30,376 nucleotides of DNA from a virus. The DNA lies in the IMG/VR virus record IMGVR_UViG_3300046411_000678, positions 1 through 30,376 of that record. One strand, 5' to 3'. The stretch's first letter is position 1. Each line of letters opens with the position of its first letter. Shown piece after piece: positions 7,949 to 15,904 of this stretch. The notes beneath the pieces were generated by a model. It was not told where the DNA came from. It made no database searches and worked only from the letters and a program-made list of their open reading frames with translations. Made by a program: the position numbers and the translations under genes.

Positions 7949-8523
7949 CGAGCTTCTTCACATATTAAATTTAATTGAACAACGATTGCTGTTGCAAAGG
8001 CTATGGCGTGTGCTTTCTTAAAATAATACTCGCCGTCTTGAGGTTTTTCCCAAACAGATTTTTCTATCTCTTCAAAAGATTTACCTACTAGATGTTTTTT
8101 TGCAGGACGTATAATTGCTAGTATCATTGCTAACTGCTCGACACTAGTAGGCTTATATGATTTAACAATGTCTAAATAATTATTGATGTGGTACAATTGA
8201 CTCACAACTTCTTGATGTTCTAACAAGGCCCACATAGGTTTTGTTTTTAGTAGTTGATCTAAGTGTGCTTCATCTTTTACATTCTGATACACACTGTTGT
8301 TTAGAAAGTCAACTTTAAACCAACCATCAAGTTCTGCTTCCTTATGATCTATAGTGCTGTATCCTTCGAGGGGAAACATTGGAATAGTTTGAAAGTACAC
8401 GCCAGTGTTATGTTTAGTAAACTTTTCATCTTTCTTAATACTTGCAGGAGTATGTTTAACCAAACGCAGAAACTCATCTCTGTTAGCCATATCAATGTCT
8501 ACATCAAAATCAAACTTATTCAT
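7945..8523 (-). CDS. Conserved phage protein resembling a fragment of C-family DNA polymerase
   Basis: A 192-aa protein. Several segments look like ordered pieces of the bacterial DNA polymerase III alpha subunit: GWFKVDFLNNSVYQ (about 67-80) like the KxDFLGL region, SVEQLAMILAIIRPAKK (about 127-143) like the IEDLIALNALYRPG region, and YYFKKAHAIAFATAIVVQLN (about 167-186) like the FNKSHAxAYA region. The catalytic Asp motifs of the palm are not evident, so it should not be an active polymerase. I recall similar stand-alone proteins in marine T4-like phages. A -10-like TATAAT (8531-8536) sits 7 nt before the ATG. The function is unknown; the polymerase resemblance is inference. Confidence 0.75.
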   Translation of the reverse strand: MNKFDFDVDIDMANRDEFLRLVKHTPASIKKDEKFTKHNTGVYFQTIPMFPLEGYSTIDHKEAELDGWFKVDFLNNSVYQNVKDEAHLDQLLKTKPMWALLEHQEVVSQLYHINNYLDIVKSYKPTSVEQLAMILAIIRPAKKHLVGKSFEEIEKSVWEKPQDGEYYFKKAHAIAFATAIVVQLNLICEEAR

Positions 8524-8530
8524 ACTCTAT

Positions 8531-8558
8531 ATTATACACTCTTTTTTTGCTTTGTAAA
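8531..8558 (-). promoter_or_regulatory. Probable promoter for the 192-aa gene
   Basis: On the minus strand a perfect TATAAT (8531-8536) lies 16 bp downstream of TTTACA (8553-8558), a weaker -35. The -10 overlaps the stop codon of the upstream methyltransferase and ends 7 nt before the ATG at 8523, so any transcript would be nearly leaderless. Confidence 0.55.
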
Positions 8559-9665
8559 GACATAAATTCCTTCAAATTTTTCTACACCATCTTGCTTTCC
8601 ATTACCAACGCCAGGTCTAGTGTTCAACATCATCTTAACTGTTTCGACATGTTTAAATCCTAACTTTTCTGCTGTTTCAATCCAGCGGTCAACAACTTTG
8701 AATTCTTCTTTAGGAGTTTTATAGTCTGCAATGTTTGTTGCAAAAGTACCTTCTTCATTTAAGCCTTTATGTATGTTACGCATTGTAGGTGCTACATATC
8801 CTTCAAACCAATTATCCAAACTATCGTATCGGTTCATACATTGTGTGGGTTCATCTGAATACTTCTCTAAATTAAAGTAAGGCGGACTGCTAAATGCACA
8901 ATCTATATTTTCAGGTACAAACTCTTCGCTAACACTTTGATGTATTTCCCCTTCTCTGCCACCACTCTCAATAATAAAATGGTTTAGTAGTTTTAAGTTC
9001 TCTACGGTTTCCGTATTAGGGTCAACACCAACATAATCAAATTGAAGATTACTGCTTGTAACGCCCAGTAAACGTCCTCCATATCCGGAACTATAATCAT
9101 ATACCCTACCCCATAACACAGGGCAACAATACTCAGCAATAGCCCGAGCGTTCTGAGGCTTAAAATTTTGAATATTTTCTCCGGTGACCAATTCAAGAGA
9201 TCGTCTAATAGCAGTAGGGTAAACAAGACTGTTCCCGTCCCTAAATTCAAAACAAATACGAATTGCTCTGCGAAGTTTTGTATCATCATAAAATCTATCC
9301 TTTAAACTATTTGAACCCCTGCCTTTAGGCTCCGCTGTCATCATGTTTGGAAACATAAATCTATTGATTGTTTGTCCTCTATTGTTTCCTAAACCTATCC
9401 TCCCATTTTGTATATTGTTATAACTGCTATCTCGAAACTTCTTTATTGCATCTACAATACCTTGTTCTGTATAATAGACGATAGGCACTATGTTGATACT
9501 GCGGTATAATTCAAATACTGCTTCAATAGTGCCTTGTGGGTCTGCTTCGTATGTTTCGTTTGTAAATTTATCAAACTCTGAGTACAATGGTTCGTATCCT
9601 GTAAACTCGGCGCCGTGTATGTTCTCAGGCTTAATATTCCAAAACGAATAAATTTTATCTAACAT
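8532..9665 (-). CDS. DNA methyltransferase, SPPY type (N6-adenine or N4-cytosine)
   Basis: A 377-aa protein. The SAM-binding motif I region is VYDYSSGYGGRLLG (188-201), followed by YVGVDPN (211-217) and the catalytic motif IV SSPPYF (259-264). The SPPY type is used by amino-methyltransferases acting on adenine N6 or cytosine N4. Motif I precedes motif IV, as in the alpha or gamma arrangement. The first 180 residues are an unassigned domain, possibly target recognition, which is unusual in length. The product could protect phage DNA from restriction or mark it for regulation. No restriction nuclease is adjacent. The start at 9665 abuts the MazG-like stop. Alternative substrates cannot be excluded. 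Confidence 0.85.
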   Translation of the reverse strand: MLDKIYSFWNIKPENIHGAEFTGYEPLYSEFDKFTNETYEADPQGTIEAVFELYRSINIVPIVYYTEQGIVDAIKKFRDSSYNNIQNGRIGLGNNRGQTINRFMFPNMMTAEPKGRGSNSLKDRFYDDTKLRRAIRICFEFRDGNSLVYPTAIRRSLELVTGENIQNFKPQNARAIAEYCCPVLWGRVYDYSSGYGGRLLGVTSSNLQFDYVGVDPNTETVENLKLLNHFIIESGGREGEIHQSVSEEFVPENIDCAFSSPPYFNLEKYSDEPTQCMNRYDSLDNWFEGYVAPTMRNIHKGLNEEGTFATNIADYKTPKEEFKVVDRWIETAEKLGFKHVETVKMMLNTRPGVGNGKQDGVEKFEGIYVFTKQKKSV

Positions 9666-9919
9666 TATTTCTCAAATAACTTACTCCACTTTTTTAATTT
9701 ATGAAGTTTCTCTTGTTCTCTATCTTTTAAACCGGCTTCGTTAATTAATCCACGTTGTATTAAAACTTGAATGAGGCAGTATACATCACCTGCCTCATCC
9801 TGTAAGTTTTGATGGTATTTTTTCTTACCATCACTGCGTATCATTTTACTACATGCCTGCACTAGTTCTCCACATTCTTCCATTGTTATTACTAGTGCTT
9901 CTATGTCTTTACTCTTCAT
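9665..9919 (-). CDS. mazG: MazG-like nucleotide pyrophosphohydrolase
   Basis: An 84-aa all-helical protein. The metal-binding signature of the MazG/all-alpha NTP pyrophosphatase superfamily is visible: MEECGEL (E14, E15, E18) and DEAGDVY (E42, D45). Members hydrolyse (d)NTPs to monophosphates; phage versions are thought to adjust nucleotide pools during infection. The length is that of a single minimal domain rather than the two-domain E. coli MazG. It overlaps the upstream lipoprotein gene by 11 bp and abuts the DNA methyltransferase, so all three should share one transcript. Confidence 0.82.
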   Translation of the reverse strand: MKSKDIEALVITMEECGELVQACSKMIRSDGKKKYHQNLQDEAGDVYCLIQVLIQRGLINEAGLKDREQEKLHKLKKWSKLFEK

Positions 9920-11618
9920 TGCCGTACCATATGTTTATGAATCCAGACTTGTTTTCAAATGCACTTGCAGTAACACCAGCCTCATACATCCAGTCGTGTA
10001 ACTGAGGAACAACTACGCCTGTGTGCCATTGTATTACATCCATAACACCATCGCCATTCATATCTGCAAAGAAACTATCTGCTTCTAGATCCAAACATAT
10101 ATTGTTCTCATCACATATTGTATATCCTGCTATGCTAGGTAAATCGTTTGTACTGGTCTGAACCAATTTACCAGTTTGGTCGTTCAACCAAAGTAAAGGC
10201 AACGTATCGTGTCCCCAACCATTAGCAGTGAACCAATCCATGTAGCCATCACCATTAACGTCAATGGCTTGCTTTAATACACCGCCTCCTGGTGTGAGGT
10301 CTGTGTCAAAAGGAGACTCAACCCATTCAAGCCTTCCTGAATTAAACTCAAACATTGTCATAATAGTTGCTTCGTAAAATTCAGTATCACAATCATACGT
10401 TGCATTAGGGTCGTATTCCTCACCATATGGCAGAGTCTTTGTAGCTGCCATTGCAAGTAATACTGGCTGACTGTCTGGTGTTGGGTACCATATCTCAAAG
10501 TGGTCCCAAGCAAATCCACCAAAGTAGGGTCGATCATTGTGGAATACAATTTCTCGTCGACCGCACCATTGGTCTTCACCTTGACCCCAATCAATCCACT
10601 CTTTGTTATCATATACATTCCAGTAATCTAGTTGTGTAGGAGCACCACCATTAAGTTGGTATAATGCAATACCAGCACCATCTCCTGCTACTGCATAGTC
10701 AACGTTAATAGACTTTGTTGTACCAAAAGGAGTATCATTAAAAGAATCAATTGCCTGAATATAATCATGATTACCCATATTGTATTTTACAGAGTCGTCA
10801 TAGTACTCTTGTGAAACATCAACAAATTCTTCGCCATCTTGTCTGAATGCCATAGGCATATCATTAAGCGGATCCATATCCCAATAAGTATATAATATAT
10901 CCCAATTATAATTCATATTAGGAATACCTATTACACCTTGTGCCCAAATAGGCTCACCAAGCTCTTTCATTTCATACTTGCCATCCAAATTAGGTACAAG
11001 TATACCTTGCTTAGAAACAAGGTTGCTCATATCAGATTTATACTTACGTTGAAAGTCATCTCTACTAACAACATAACTGATTAACGGTAATCCGCCATTG
11101 GGGTTTTCTAGTGGTGTAAAGAATCCTGCTACACCACCAAATTGTTCGCCGCCAAGTTCCATGTCATTTTTACCAAATAGACTTTGGTTATCCACGGCAT
11201 AGCCGCCACCTGGTTGACTAACTAGTGCCAACATTGTATTGCGGAAAGGTAGCTCGTGTTCAACTTGATCTCCTGGCCAATCAACATCAGGGTCACCACA
11301 CAACACAAACATCAGCATGTCCAACTGACTGTCGTTGTTTAAGTCTAATGTGATAACATGTTGTATATTAGATAAAGTACAATAGTCAATATCTAATTGT
11401 GCAACTGCATCTGTGATGCCTACATCAGGCTCAGTGTTATATCCAATATCACTGCCGGGCATTGTATGAGGATATGTTGGCGATGGTGGTGGTGTTGGAT
11501 TCAATGGTTGTAGTCCTACTGCTGGAGATGTGCCACCGCCACCGCCACAGCCTACAACTAGAATAATGCAAGTAGTTTGCAATAAAGTTCTAAATAGTTC
11601 CACTTTGTTTACTCCCAT
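9909..11618 (-). CDS. Secreted lipoprotein with FG-GAP/VCBS-type repeats
   Basis: A 569-aa protein with a clear lipoprotein signal: short n-region, hydrophobic core TLLQTTCIILVV and lipobox VVGC with C24, followed by a Gly run and a Pro-rich linker (to about 52). The rest looks like a beta-propeller. Calcium-loop repeats are seen as LDLNNDSQLD (91-100), IDVNGDGYMD (about 451-460) and ADMNGDGVMD (about 517-526), with many Trp/Tyr/Asp residues. Such domains mediate surface binding in bacterial proteins. The likely location is the host envelope or outer membrane. An alternative GTG start at 11603 has a better Shine-Dalgarno (GGGAG) and would still keep the signal peptide. It is first in a unit with the MazG-like protein and the DNA methyltransferase, behind a consensus promoter. 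Confidence 0.85.
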   Translation of the reverse strand: MGVNKVELFRTLLQTTCIILVVGCGGGGGTSPAVGLQPLNPTPPPSPTYPHTMPGSDIGYNTEPDVGITDAVAQLDIDYCTLSNIQHVITLDLNNDSQLDMLMFVLCGDPDVDWPGDQVEHELPFRNTMLALVSQPGGGYAVDNQSLFGKNDMELGGEQFGGVAGFFTPLENPNGGLPLISYVVSRDDFQRKYKSDMSNLVSKQGILVPNLDGKYEMKELGEPIWAQGVIGIPNMNYNWDILYTYWDMDPLNDMPMAFRQDGEEFVDVSQEYYDDSVKYNMGNHDYIQAIDSFNDTPFGTTKSINVDYAVAGDGAGIALYQLNGGAPTQLDYWNVYDNKEWIDWGQGEDQWCGRREIVFHNDRPYFGGFAWDHFEIWYPTPDSQPVLLAMAATKTLPYGEEYDPNATYDCDTEFYEATIMTMFEFNSGRLEWVESPFDTDLTPGGGVLKQAIDVNGDGYMDWFTANGWGHDTLPLLWLNDQTGKLVQTSTNDLPSIAGYTICDENNICLDLEADSFFADMNGDGVMDVIQWHTGVVVPQLHDWMYEAGVTASAFENKSGFINIWYGNEE

Positions 11619-11639
11619 AGTAACTTAATAAGTTCGTAT

Positions 11640-11668
11640 ATTATACCTTATTTTGACGTAAATGTCAA
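11640..11668 (-). promoter_or_regulatory. Consensus sigma-70 promoter for the lipoprotein unit
   Basis: On the minus strand TTGACA (11663-11668) and TATAAT (11640-11645) are both perfect and separated by 17 bp. It lies in the gap between the 2OG-oxygenase-like gene and the lipoprotein gene and gives a leader of about 15-30 nt depending on the start codon. Confidence 0.9.
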
Positions 11669-11696
11669 GAGTAAATTATGTTTTAAAATCAGTAAC

Positions 11697-12332
11697 TTAG
11701 CCGCTAAATGTGGCTTTAATTGCTAGTTGAGTGAGGTTAAAGTTACAACTAATGCTATATCTTACACTATTTCCTACAACAGGACTAGTATAATGTGATA
11801 AAGTAGACGGAAATATGTACATTTCTCCTTCTTCTGGTTGTACTGTTATTTGTGTTTTTCCAAATCCATTTGGTGATGCTTCACCGTATCGAAAATGTAA
11901 TTGTCCTAACTGATCTTCATCTTTGTTATTTGTAAAATGTTCTGCACTATTATCGAGCGATATTTTTGGGAATATAACACATACCAAATCCGTACCAGGA
12001 TAATGTACATGTGGAGGATTATACTCTAGTGCAATCTGCTTGTTATACCATGCATTTGTTAATTCTAAACAATCAACTCCATGTAATAATGCATTGTTGT
12101 AAAAACCACAGTCTACCATCAAGTACGATTCCATGTTCTGATGTATTGTTTGATAAACATCTAATGGTTTTAGTTGTTCAACAATATAGTATTCTTCTCT
12201 GAGGTAGCCTACGAGATTTGGATTAGCCTTGTGATCATTTGGCTTGCAAATATTGTATAAACTTTGTGTATCTTCATCGCTGAGATTATACTTTACAATT
12301 TTTGGTCCAAATCCCCCAAGTACTTCCATCAT
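11697..12332 (-). CDS. Putative 2-oxoglutarate/Fe(II)-dependent oxygenase
   Basis: A 211-aa protein with a double-stranded beta-helix pattern. NPPHVHYPGTDLVCVIF (about 105-121) supplies a candidate HxH metal pair (H108, H110), and IFPSTLSHYTSPV (about 173-185) supplies the distal His (H180); R191 in SVRYSIS would bind 2-oxoglutarate. The classical motif is HxD...H, so HxH is a variant. Phages often carry such proteins; possible substrates include proteins, nucleic acids or small molecules, and nothing here decides. The ATG overlaps the thyX stop as ATGA, and the gene is the last of the long uvsW-led run. Confidence 0.72.
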   Translation of the reverse strand: MMEVLGGFGPKIVKYNLSDEDTQSLYNICKPNDHKANPNLVGYLREEYYIVEQLKPLDVYQTIHQNMESYLMVDCGFYNNALLHGVDCLELTNAWYNKQIALEYNPPHVHYPGTDLVCVIFPKISLDNSAEHFTNNKDEDQLGQLHFRYGEASPNGFGKTQITVQPEEGEMYIFPSTLSHYTSPVVGNSVRYSISCNFNLTQLAIKATFSG

Positions 12333-13000
12333 AACTCTTTGTCTTTGAACTCTTCTGCAAGTGGAAATATTTTTGTAATGACATCTGCTACTGCATGGGC
12401 AAGTTCAATATGTTCTAACTGTGTTCCGTTGGCTCCACGCAATTCTATGTAATGTATCCAACTACGCAATGTTCCGTTTACATAGAGCCTGCTTAACGTG
12501 TTTCCTTCAGGTAGCACTACTCTGGCCTGCTCTTTAGCAATACCGTTGCTTACAGCGAAGTTATATGCGTCTAAGGCGGCGTCTATAACTTTGTTTTGCA
12601 TTTCTGTCCAATGGCTTTGTAATAATGTATCATCTGTTGGAATGCTGTTTTGTCGATTCTTAGGGTCTTGTAGTCTTGCTTCACGTAATTCAAACTCTAA
12701 GTCTTTTGTAGGATCAGCATAACGTTGACTAAACTCTTGAAAACTAAAACTCCTGTGTCGTAGTAATTGTCTTCCAATGTCCCTGGTTGTTTCTATTTCC
12801 AAACACACACTGACCATTTCAAGTGGTGACCAGTGTTTATGCTTCATTAAATACTTAATAAGTTTTTCGCTGGTTTCTTTGTTATTTTGATTACCAGGAT
12901 TACTAACCCTTGCACAATATGCAACAAGCTCTGTTGCACTTGTAGTATCTATGAGATAACTACCGTCTGATTTGCTGTAACTAACCAAGTTAACTTTCAT
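12329..13000 (-). CDS. thyX: Flavin-dependent thymidylate synthase ThyX
   Basis: A 223-aa enzyme converting dUMP to dTMP using FAD, NADPH and methylene-tetrahydrofolate, supplying thymidine for phage DNA. The diagnostic RHRx7S signature is present as RHRSFSFQEFS (81-91), followed by QRYADP. VYVNGTLRSW-like sequence (here LYVNGTLRSWIHY) matches the dUMP-binding region, and ELRGANGTQLEHIELA follows as in the family. Length is typical. It overlaps the upstream methyltransferase by 11 bp and the downstream oxygenase-like gene by 4 bp. Confidence 0.96.
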   Translation of the reverse strand: MKVNLVSYSKSDGSYLIDTTSATELVAYCARVSNPGNQNNKETSEKLIKYLMKHKHWSPLEMVSVCLEIETTRDIGRQLLRHRSFSFQEFSQRYADPTKDLEFELREARLQDPKNRQNSIPTDDTLLQSHWTEMQNKVIDAALDAYNFAVSNGIAKEQARVVLPEGNTLSRLYVNGTLRSWIHYIELRGANGTQLEHIELAHAVADVITKIFPLAEEFKDKEL

Positions 13001-13589
13001 TTACTTTTCCTTTCATTATTGTTTGAGATCGAGGATGAATAACTTTTGCTCTTTCTAATTTCCAACCTACACTGTTTGCTATTTCTTCCATAGTAGATTG
13101 TTTGTAGTAAAAATCTTTTCTTGCATGGCTTTCTGTTGGATTTTGTTTTTCTTTTTTCTGTTGATTTTCTTCAAAATATGTAAAATAAAATACACTGTCA
13201 TTAGATGAGATAGTTTTTAGATTTGAGAAACATTTGGCTATGTCCTCTTTGACTAAATGAGAAAACAAACTGTTTGCCCATGCAACATCATAACTTGGAC
13301 AAAAATTAAAATCAAATGTGCTGTTAATTGCAAAGGACGGTCTTTTACTTAGGTCGTTATGTAATTCTTTGTCTATGCCTTCATTGAGCATTCTATCATA
13401 TGCTTCTAGGCCATAATATTTTCCTGTATTCAAATAAGGTATCAGATGTTTACCTAGGCGTAAACTACCACATGCAATGTCTAATATAGTTGTATTTGGT
13501 TGTATGTCTGCAATGTCTTTGAGAGTGTTGAATTGCCACAGGCCAATCCTTTCAAAATCACCGCCAACGTACTCGCGATGGCCTTCCAT
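12990..13589 (-). CDS. SAM-dependent class I methyltransferase
   Basis: A 199-aa protein. Motif I is ILDIACGSLRLG (35-46), followed by an acidic residue at the end of the next strand in YYGLEAYD (58-65), where SAM ribose would bind. A conserved-looking DVAWANSLFSHL (about 100-111) is where small-molecule or peptide methyltransferases place motif IV. There is no NPPY/SPPY, so DNA amino-methylation is unlikely; the substrate is unknown. It lies 24 bp after a DSBH protein and overlaps thyX by 11 bp. Confidence 0.8.
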   Translation of the reverse strand: MEGHREYVGGDFERIGLWQFNTLKDIADIQPNTTILDIACGSLRLGKHLIPYLNTGKYYGLEAYDRMLNEGIDKELHNDLSKRPSFAINSTFDFNFCPSYDVAWANSLFSHLVKEDIAKCFSNLKTISSNDSVFYFTYFEENQQKKEKQNPTESHARKDFYYKQSTMEEIANSVGWKLERAKVIHPRSQTIMKGKVNES

Positions 13590-13613
13590 AATCTTTCCTT
13601 GTGTAAGGATTAC

Positions 13614-14213
13614 TTATACTTTTCCTGTGATTTTTTTACGATATTCAGGCTTCATTGGAGCAATAAAAGAGCACAAAAATAGTATGTGATCAGCTCGTCC
13701 TTGATTAACAGTTAGTCCCCAAGGAATGTGAGAAGGCCAAAACACCAACTTATGTTTACGAGCCTTTACGACGTGATTATCACCTTGTAGTAGGTTAGGA
13801 GATGAAAATAGTTTTGTACCAAAGTTTTCAAAATATAGATCGCCGCCTTTGGTATGCTGTAACCATATAGCACAATTATACCAACGTTCTTTGTCTAAGT
13901 TTACAGGAAATATATGCTCTGGTTTCAAAGATATTAAGTAAGGGTTCAACACACTGAGATTACGTTCGTGCAATGGAAGAACTTTATTTACTTCCTTATA
14001 AAAGTAATCGCCGATTAGCATTTGCAATTTTTTTAATTGACTATCCAATGGATATTCTTTGTTTGTGATTACACCATAATTTGTTTCCATAGCAATAGCA
14101 GAGTCCAAACTTTTGTTTGCTCCTCCAATAATTGCAGAATCTATCTCTGGCGTAACTTCAATCTTACCTTCAAAAATGTAATCTGGAAAAAGTGTTGATA
14201 CTCTAAATGGCAT
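13614..14213 (-). CDS. Double-stranded beta-helix (2OG-oxygenase-like) protein
   Basis: A 199-aa protein. The segments WLQHTKGGDLYFENFG (about 117-132), VKARKHKLVFWPSHIPWGLT (about 147-166) and ADHILFLCSFI follow the strand order of prolyl-hydroxylase-like folds, where GGxLxF and FxPSxxHxxxPV-type motifs are usual. The distal His of the metal triad is plausible; a clear HxD is not obvious, so activity is doubtful. Its first half (MPFRVSTLFPDYIFEGKIEV) is unassigned. The start abuts the zinc-finger gene stop. A DSBH protein of unknown substrate is the safest call. Confidence 0.62.
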   Translation of the reverse strand: MPFRVSTLFPDYIFEGKIEVTPEIDSAIIGGANKSLDSAIAMETNYGVITNKEYPLDSQLKKLQMLIGDYFYKEVNKVLPLHERNLSVLNPYLISLKPEHIFPVNLDKERWYNCAIWLQHTKGGDLYFENFGTKLFSSPNLLQGDNHVVKARKHKLVFWPSHIPWGLTVNQGRADHILFLCSFIAPMKPEYRKKITGKV

Positions 14214-14918
14214 TTATATTCCTGCTACTTCGCAAGTCTGTTTTACTTCGCGAACTTCTTCTTTGTTCTTTGTGAACAGTTTCATCCAAAACGGAGCATC
14301 AATAATGTGTTGTATCATTTTTACTTGCTCTGTGTTTAAGTTATTTAGCAATTGATCACCAGTTCCACTTAGATATATTAGCCAAGGAGATATCTTGGCT
14401 GCTCTGATATCATGTACTGCTCTAGCCGGAGTTACTTTTGTAAAGTATGCTTGCCAAATGTTGTCTGTTTCTTCTGCCCAGTTAGACAAGTAAATAATAT
14501 TTCTTTCTAATGCTCTCATGCCTGTTTCTTTTTTAACAAACTCTAATAAGTACTCATCATAAAGTGCATCACTGCTCCAGTCTTTTAATTTTTTACCAGT
14601 TTTAATTAACCATTCTGCAAATTTCTCTGGCTCTAAATATTCATTGCGAATACAACTTCTGCCAAATTTTACAAAGCCTTCGTAGTAGTTACTGGTGATA
14701 AAATCCTCTATGCTTTTGGATTTACTTGCTGTTGTGTTTAGTTCATAAAACATTTGGAACACTCTGTAACCTAAACGTACATGTGTCATATCTTTGTCTG
14801 CAAATCTTCTTTTCTTTACACACATATGAACACTAAGAGTTCTTTCACTCTTGAATGACTTCCCACACCATTTACATGTGAAATTATTTTCCGAAGATGT
14901 CTTTGATTGTTTTGTCAT
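14214..14918 (-). CDS. Zinc-finger phage protein, unknown function
   Basis: A 234-aa protein with an N-terminal C2HC zinc finger: FTCKWCGKSF with C15 and C18, then HMC with H31 and C33. A basic patch VKKRRF follows. The rest is helical, with SPWLIYLSGTGDQLLNNL near 176-193. I recall homologues in marine T4-like phages next to the 158-aa gene upstream. The finger suggests binding to DNA, RNA or a protein partner, perhaps in regulating transcription. Its start lies inside the upstream gene (35 bp overlap). Confidence 0.78.
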   Translation of the reverse strand: MTKQSKTSSENNFTCKWCGKSFKSERTLSVHMCVKKRRFADKDMTHVRLGYRVFQMFYELNTTASKSKSIEDFITSNYYEGFVKFGRSCIRNEYLEPEKFAEWLIKTGKKLKDWSSDALYDEYLLEFVKKETGMRALERNIIYLSNWAEETDNIWQAYFTKVTPARAVHDIRAAKISPWLIYLSGTGDQLLNNLNTEQVKMIQHIIDAPFWMKLFTKNKEEVREVKQTCEVAGI

Positions 14919-15360
14919 CGTATCCGTGTGCTACTGCTAATTCTTTTAGTTCCTGTTTGCTATTAATTTTTAACATTAATTCTACCTCATCACTTTTTAT
15001 ATGAGGGTATAAGTCAGAAATAAAATTACTAACTTTGTCTTTTTTCTTCCTTGCATTAGGTGGTTTCAAATAAGGATGAAACTGTATTTTGCCAACGCCA
15101 CATGCACTTAACAATAACCATTGAAGTTCTGGATGTTTGCTAACTTCCATAAAGTCTTTGTTAACAAGTTCATTTGTCATGTAAATATAGTGTGCGGCAT
15201 CTTTGCCTTGTACACTGCTAGAGTAACGCATCATCATCCATGCACTAAAGGCTTTCTTTTGTTCAGACGTCAGTCTATTATAAAACTTCCTATCTTTTTT
15301 GTCAAGAGCAGACATAACATCTTTTAAAGGTATTGCTGGTGCTTTTTTAGCCATTATCAT
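14884..15360 (-). CDS. Conserved phage protein, unknown function
   Basis: A 158-aa soluble protein. Helical segments (KDRKFYNRLTSEQKKAFSAW, about 22-41) are followed by PELQWLLLSACGVGKIQFHP (about 77-96) and a lysine-rich linker. The GVGK string is not in a P-loop context. ATGs at 15360 and 15354 are both possible; an AGGTAA site 4-10 nt upstream serves either. It overlaps the upstream FkbM gene by 14 bp and the downstream zinc-finger gene by 35 bp, so the pair is probably functionally linked. I recall this pair in other marine T4-like phages. Confidence 0.75.
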   Translation of the reverse strand: MIMAKKAPAIPLKDVMSALDKKDRKFYNRLTSEQKKAFSAWMMMRYSSSVQGKDAAHYIYMTNELVNKDFMEVSKHPELQWLLLSACGVGKIQFHPYLKPPNARKKKDKVSNFISDLYPHIKSDEVELMLKINSKQELKELAVAHGYDDKTIKDIFGK

Positions 15361-15904
15361 TTACCTGTGTATATTTATATAGTGCATTTGCTTTTTCATT
15401 GCCTATAAGATTGAAGCCATTAGACACCAGTAATTCATTACATGCATCACCTTCAATAAGAATATAGTCTATTTTATATTTGTCAAAAGGAAAAACTGAT
15501 AGTACTTCATGTTCGCTACCTTCTAAGTCTATTTTTAAAAACGTTATTTCGTTGATATTGTTTTCATCTAAAATTGTTTCAAGTTTTTTACACTCTACTC
15601 TTTTAGTTTTCATGTATGGTGATGCAAAAATATCTATGTTTGGAAAAACTGCTTGAGCCTTAGACATATACAAATTTTCTTTGACGCCGCTATAAAACTT
15701 TAAGTCAGGGTGTACATTTCCTAAGTCATAAAAATCAACATATCCATCATAACTGTATACTGCATAATTTATTCTAGCATCAACATGTATGCCTTTCCAA
15801 CCAGCATCTTCAAACTTTTTAGTTTCTGCTCTTTCTTCTGAACAACCTAAATCAACATAAAAACCAGTGGCATTTTTCTTTAAGATTTCCTCTAACACTA
15901 CCAC
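15347..15904 (-). CDS. FkbM-family SAM-dependent methyltransferase
   Basis: A 185-aa protein. The SAM motif I is FYVDLGCS (15-22) and the family-defining segment FLKIDLEGSEHEVL (122-135) is clear. FkbM-type enzymes usually O-methylate sugars or small molecules; in phages they are often suspected of altering glycans or other surface polymers. The domain is compact and complete. It overlaps the 85-aa gene by 7 bp upstream and the 158-aa gene by 14 bp downstream, and lies just after the SAM-supply genes metK-apt-mtnN. Confidence 0.88.
   Translation of the reverse strand: MVVLEEILKKNATGFYVDLGCSEERAETKKFEDAGWKGIHVDARINYAVYSYDGYVDFYDLGNVHPDLKFYSGVKENLYMSKAQAVFPNIDIFASPYMKTKRVECKKLETILDENNINEITFLKIDLEGSEHEVLSVFPFDKYKIDYILIEGDACNELLVSNGFNLIGNEKANALYKYTQVNDNG

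Noticed and set aside
9002-9289. 95-codon minus-strand frame that looks like a membrane protein
   Set aside because: It lies wholly inside the DNA methyltransferase in another frame, covering its SAM motif; no ribosome-binding site was evident, and the hydrophobicity is likely a frame effect.
15372-15379. Exact TATAAATA late-promoter word
   Set aside because: It lies inside the end of the FkbM gene; an 8-mer of A/T is expected several times by chance in 30 kb of such AT-rich DNA, and the neighbours look early.
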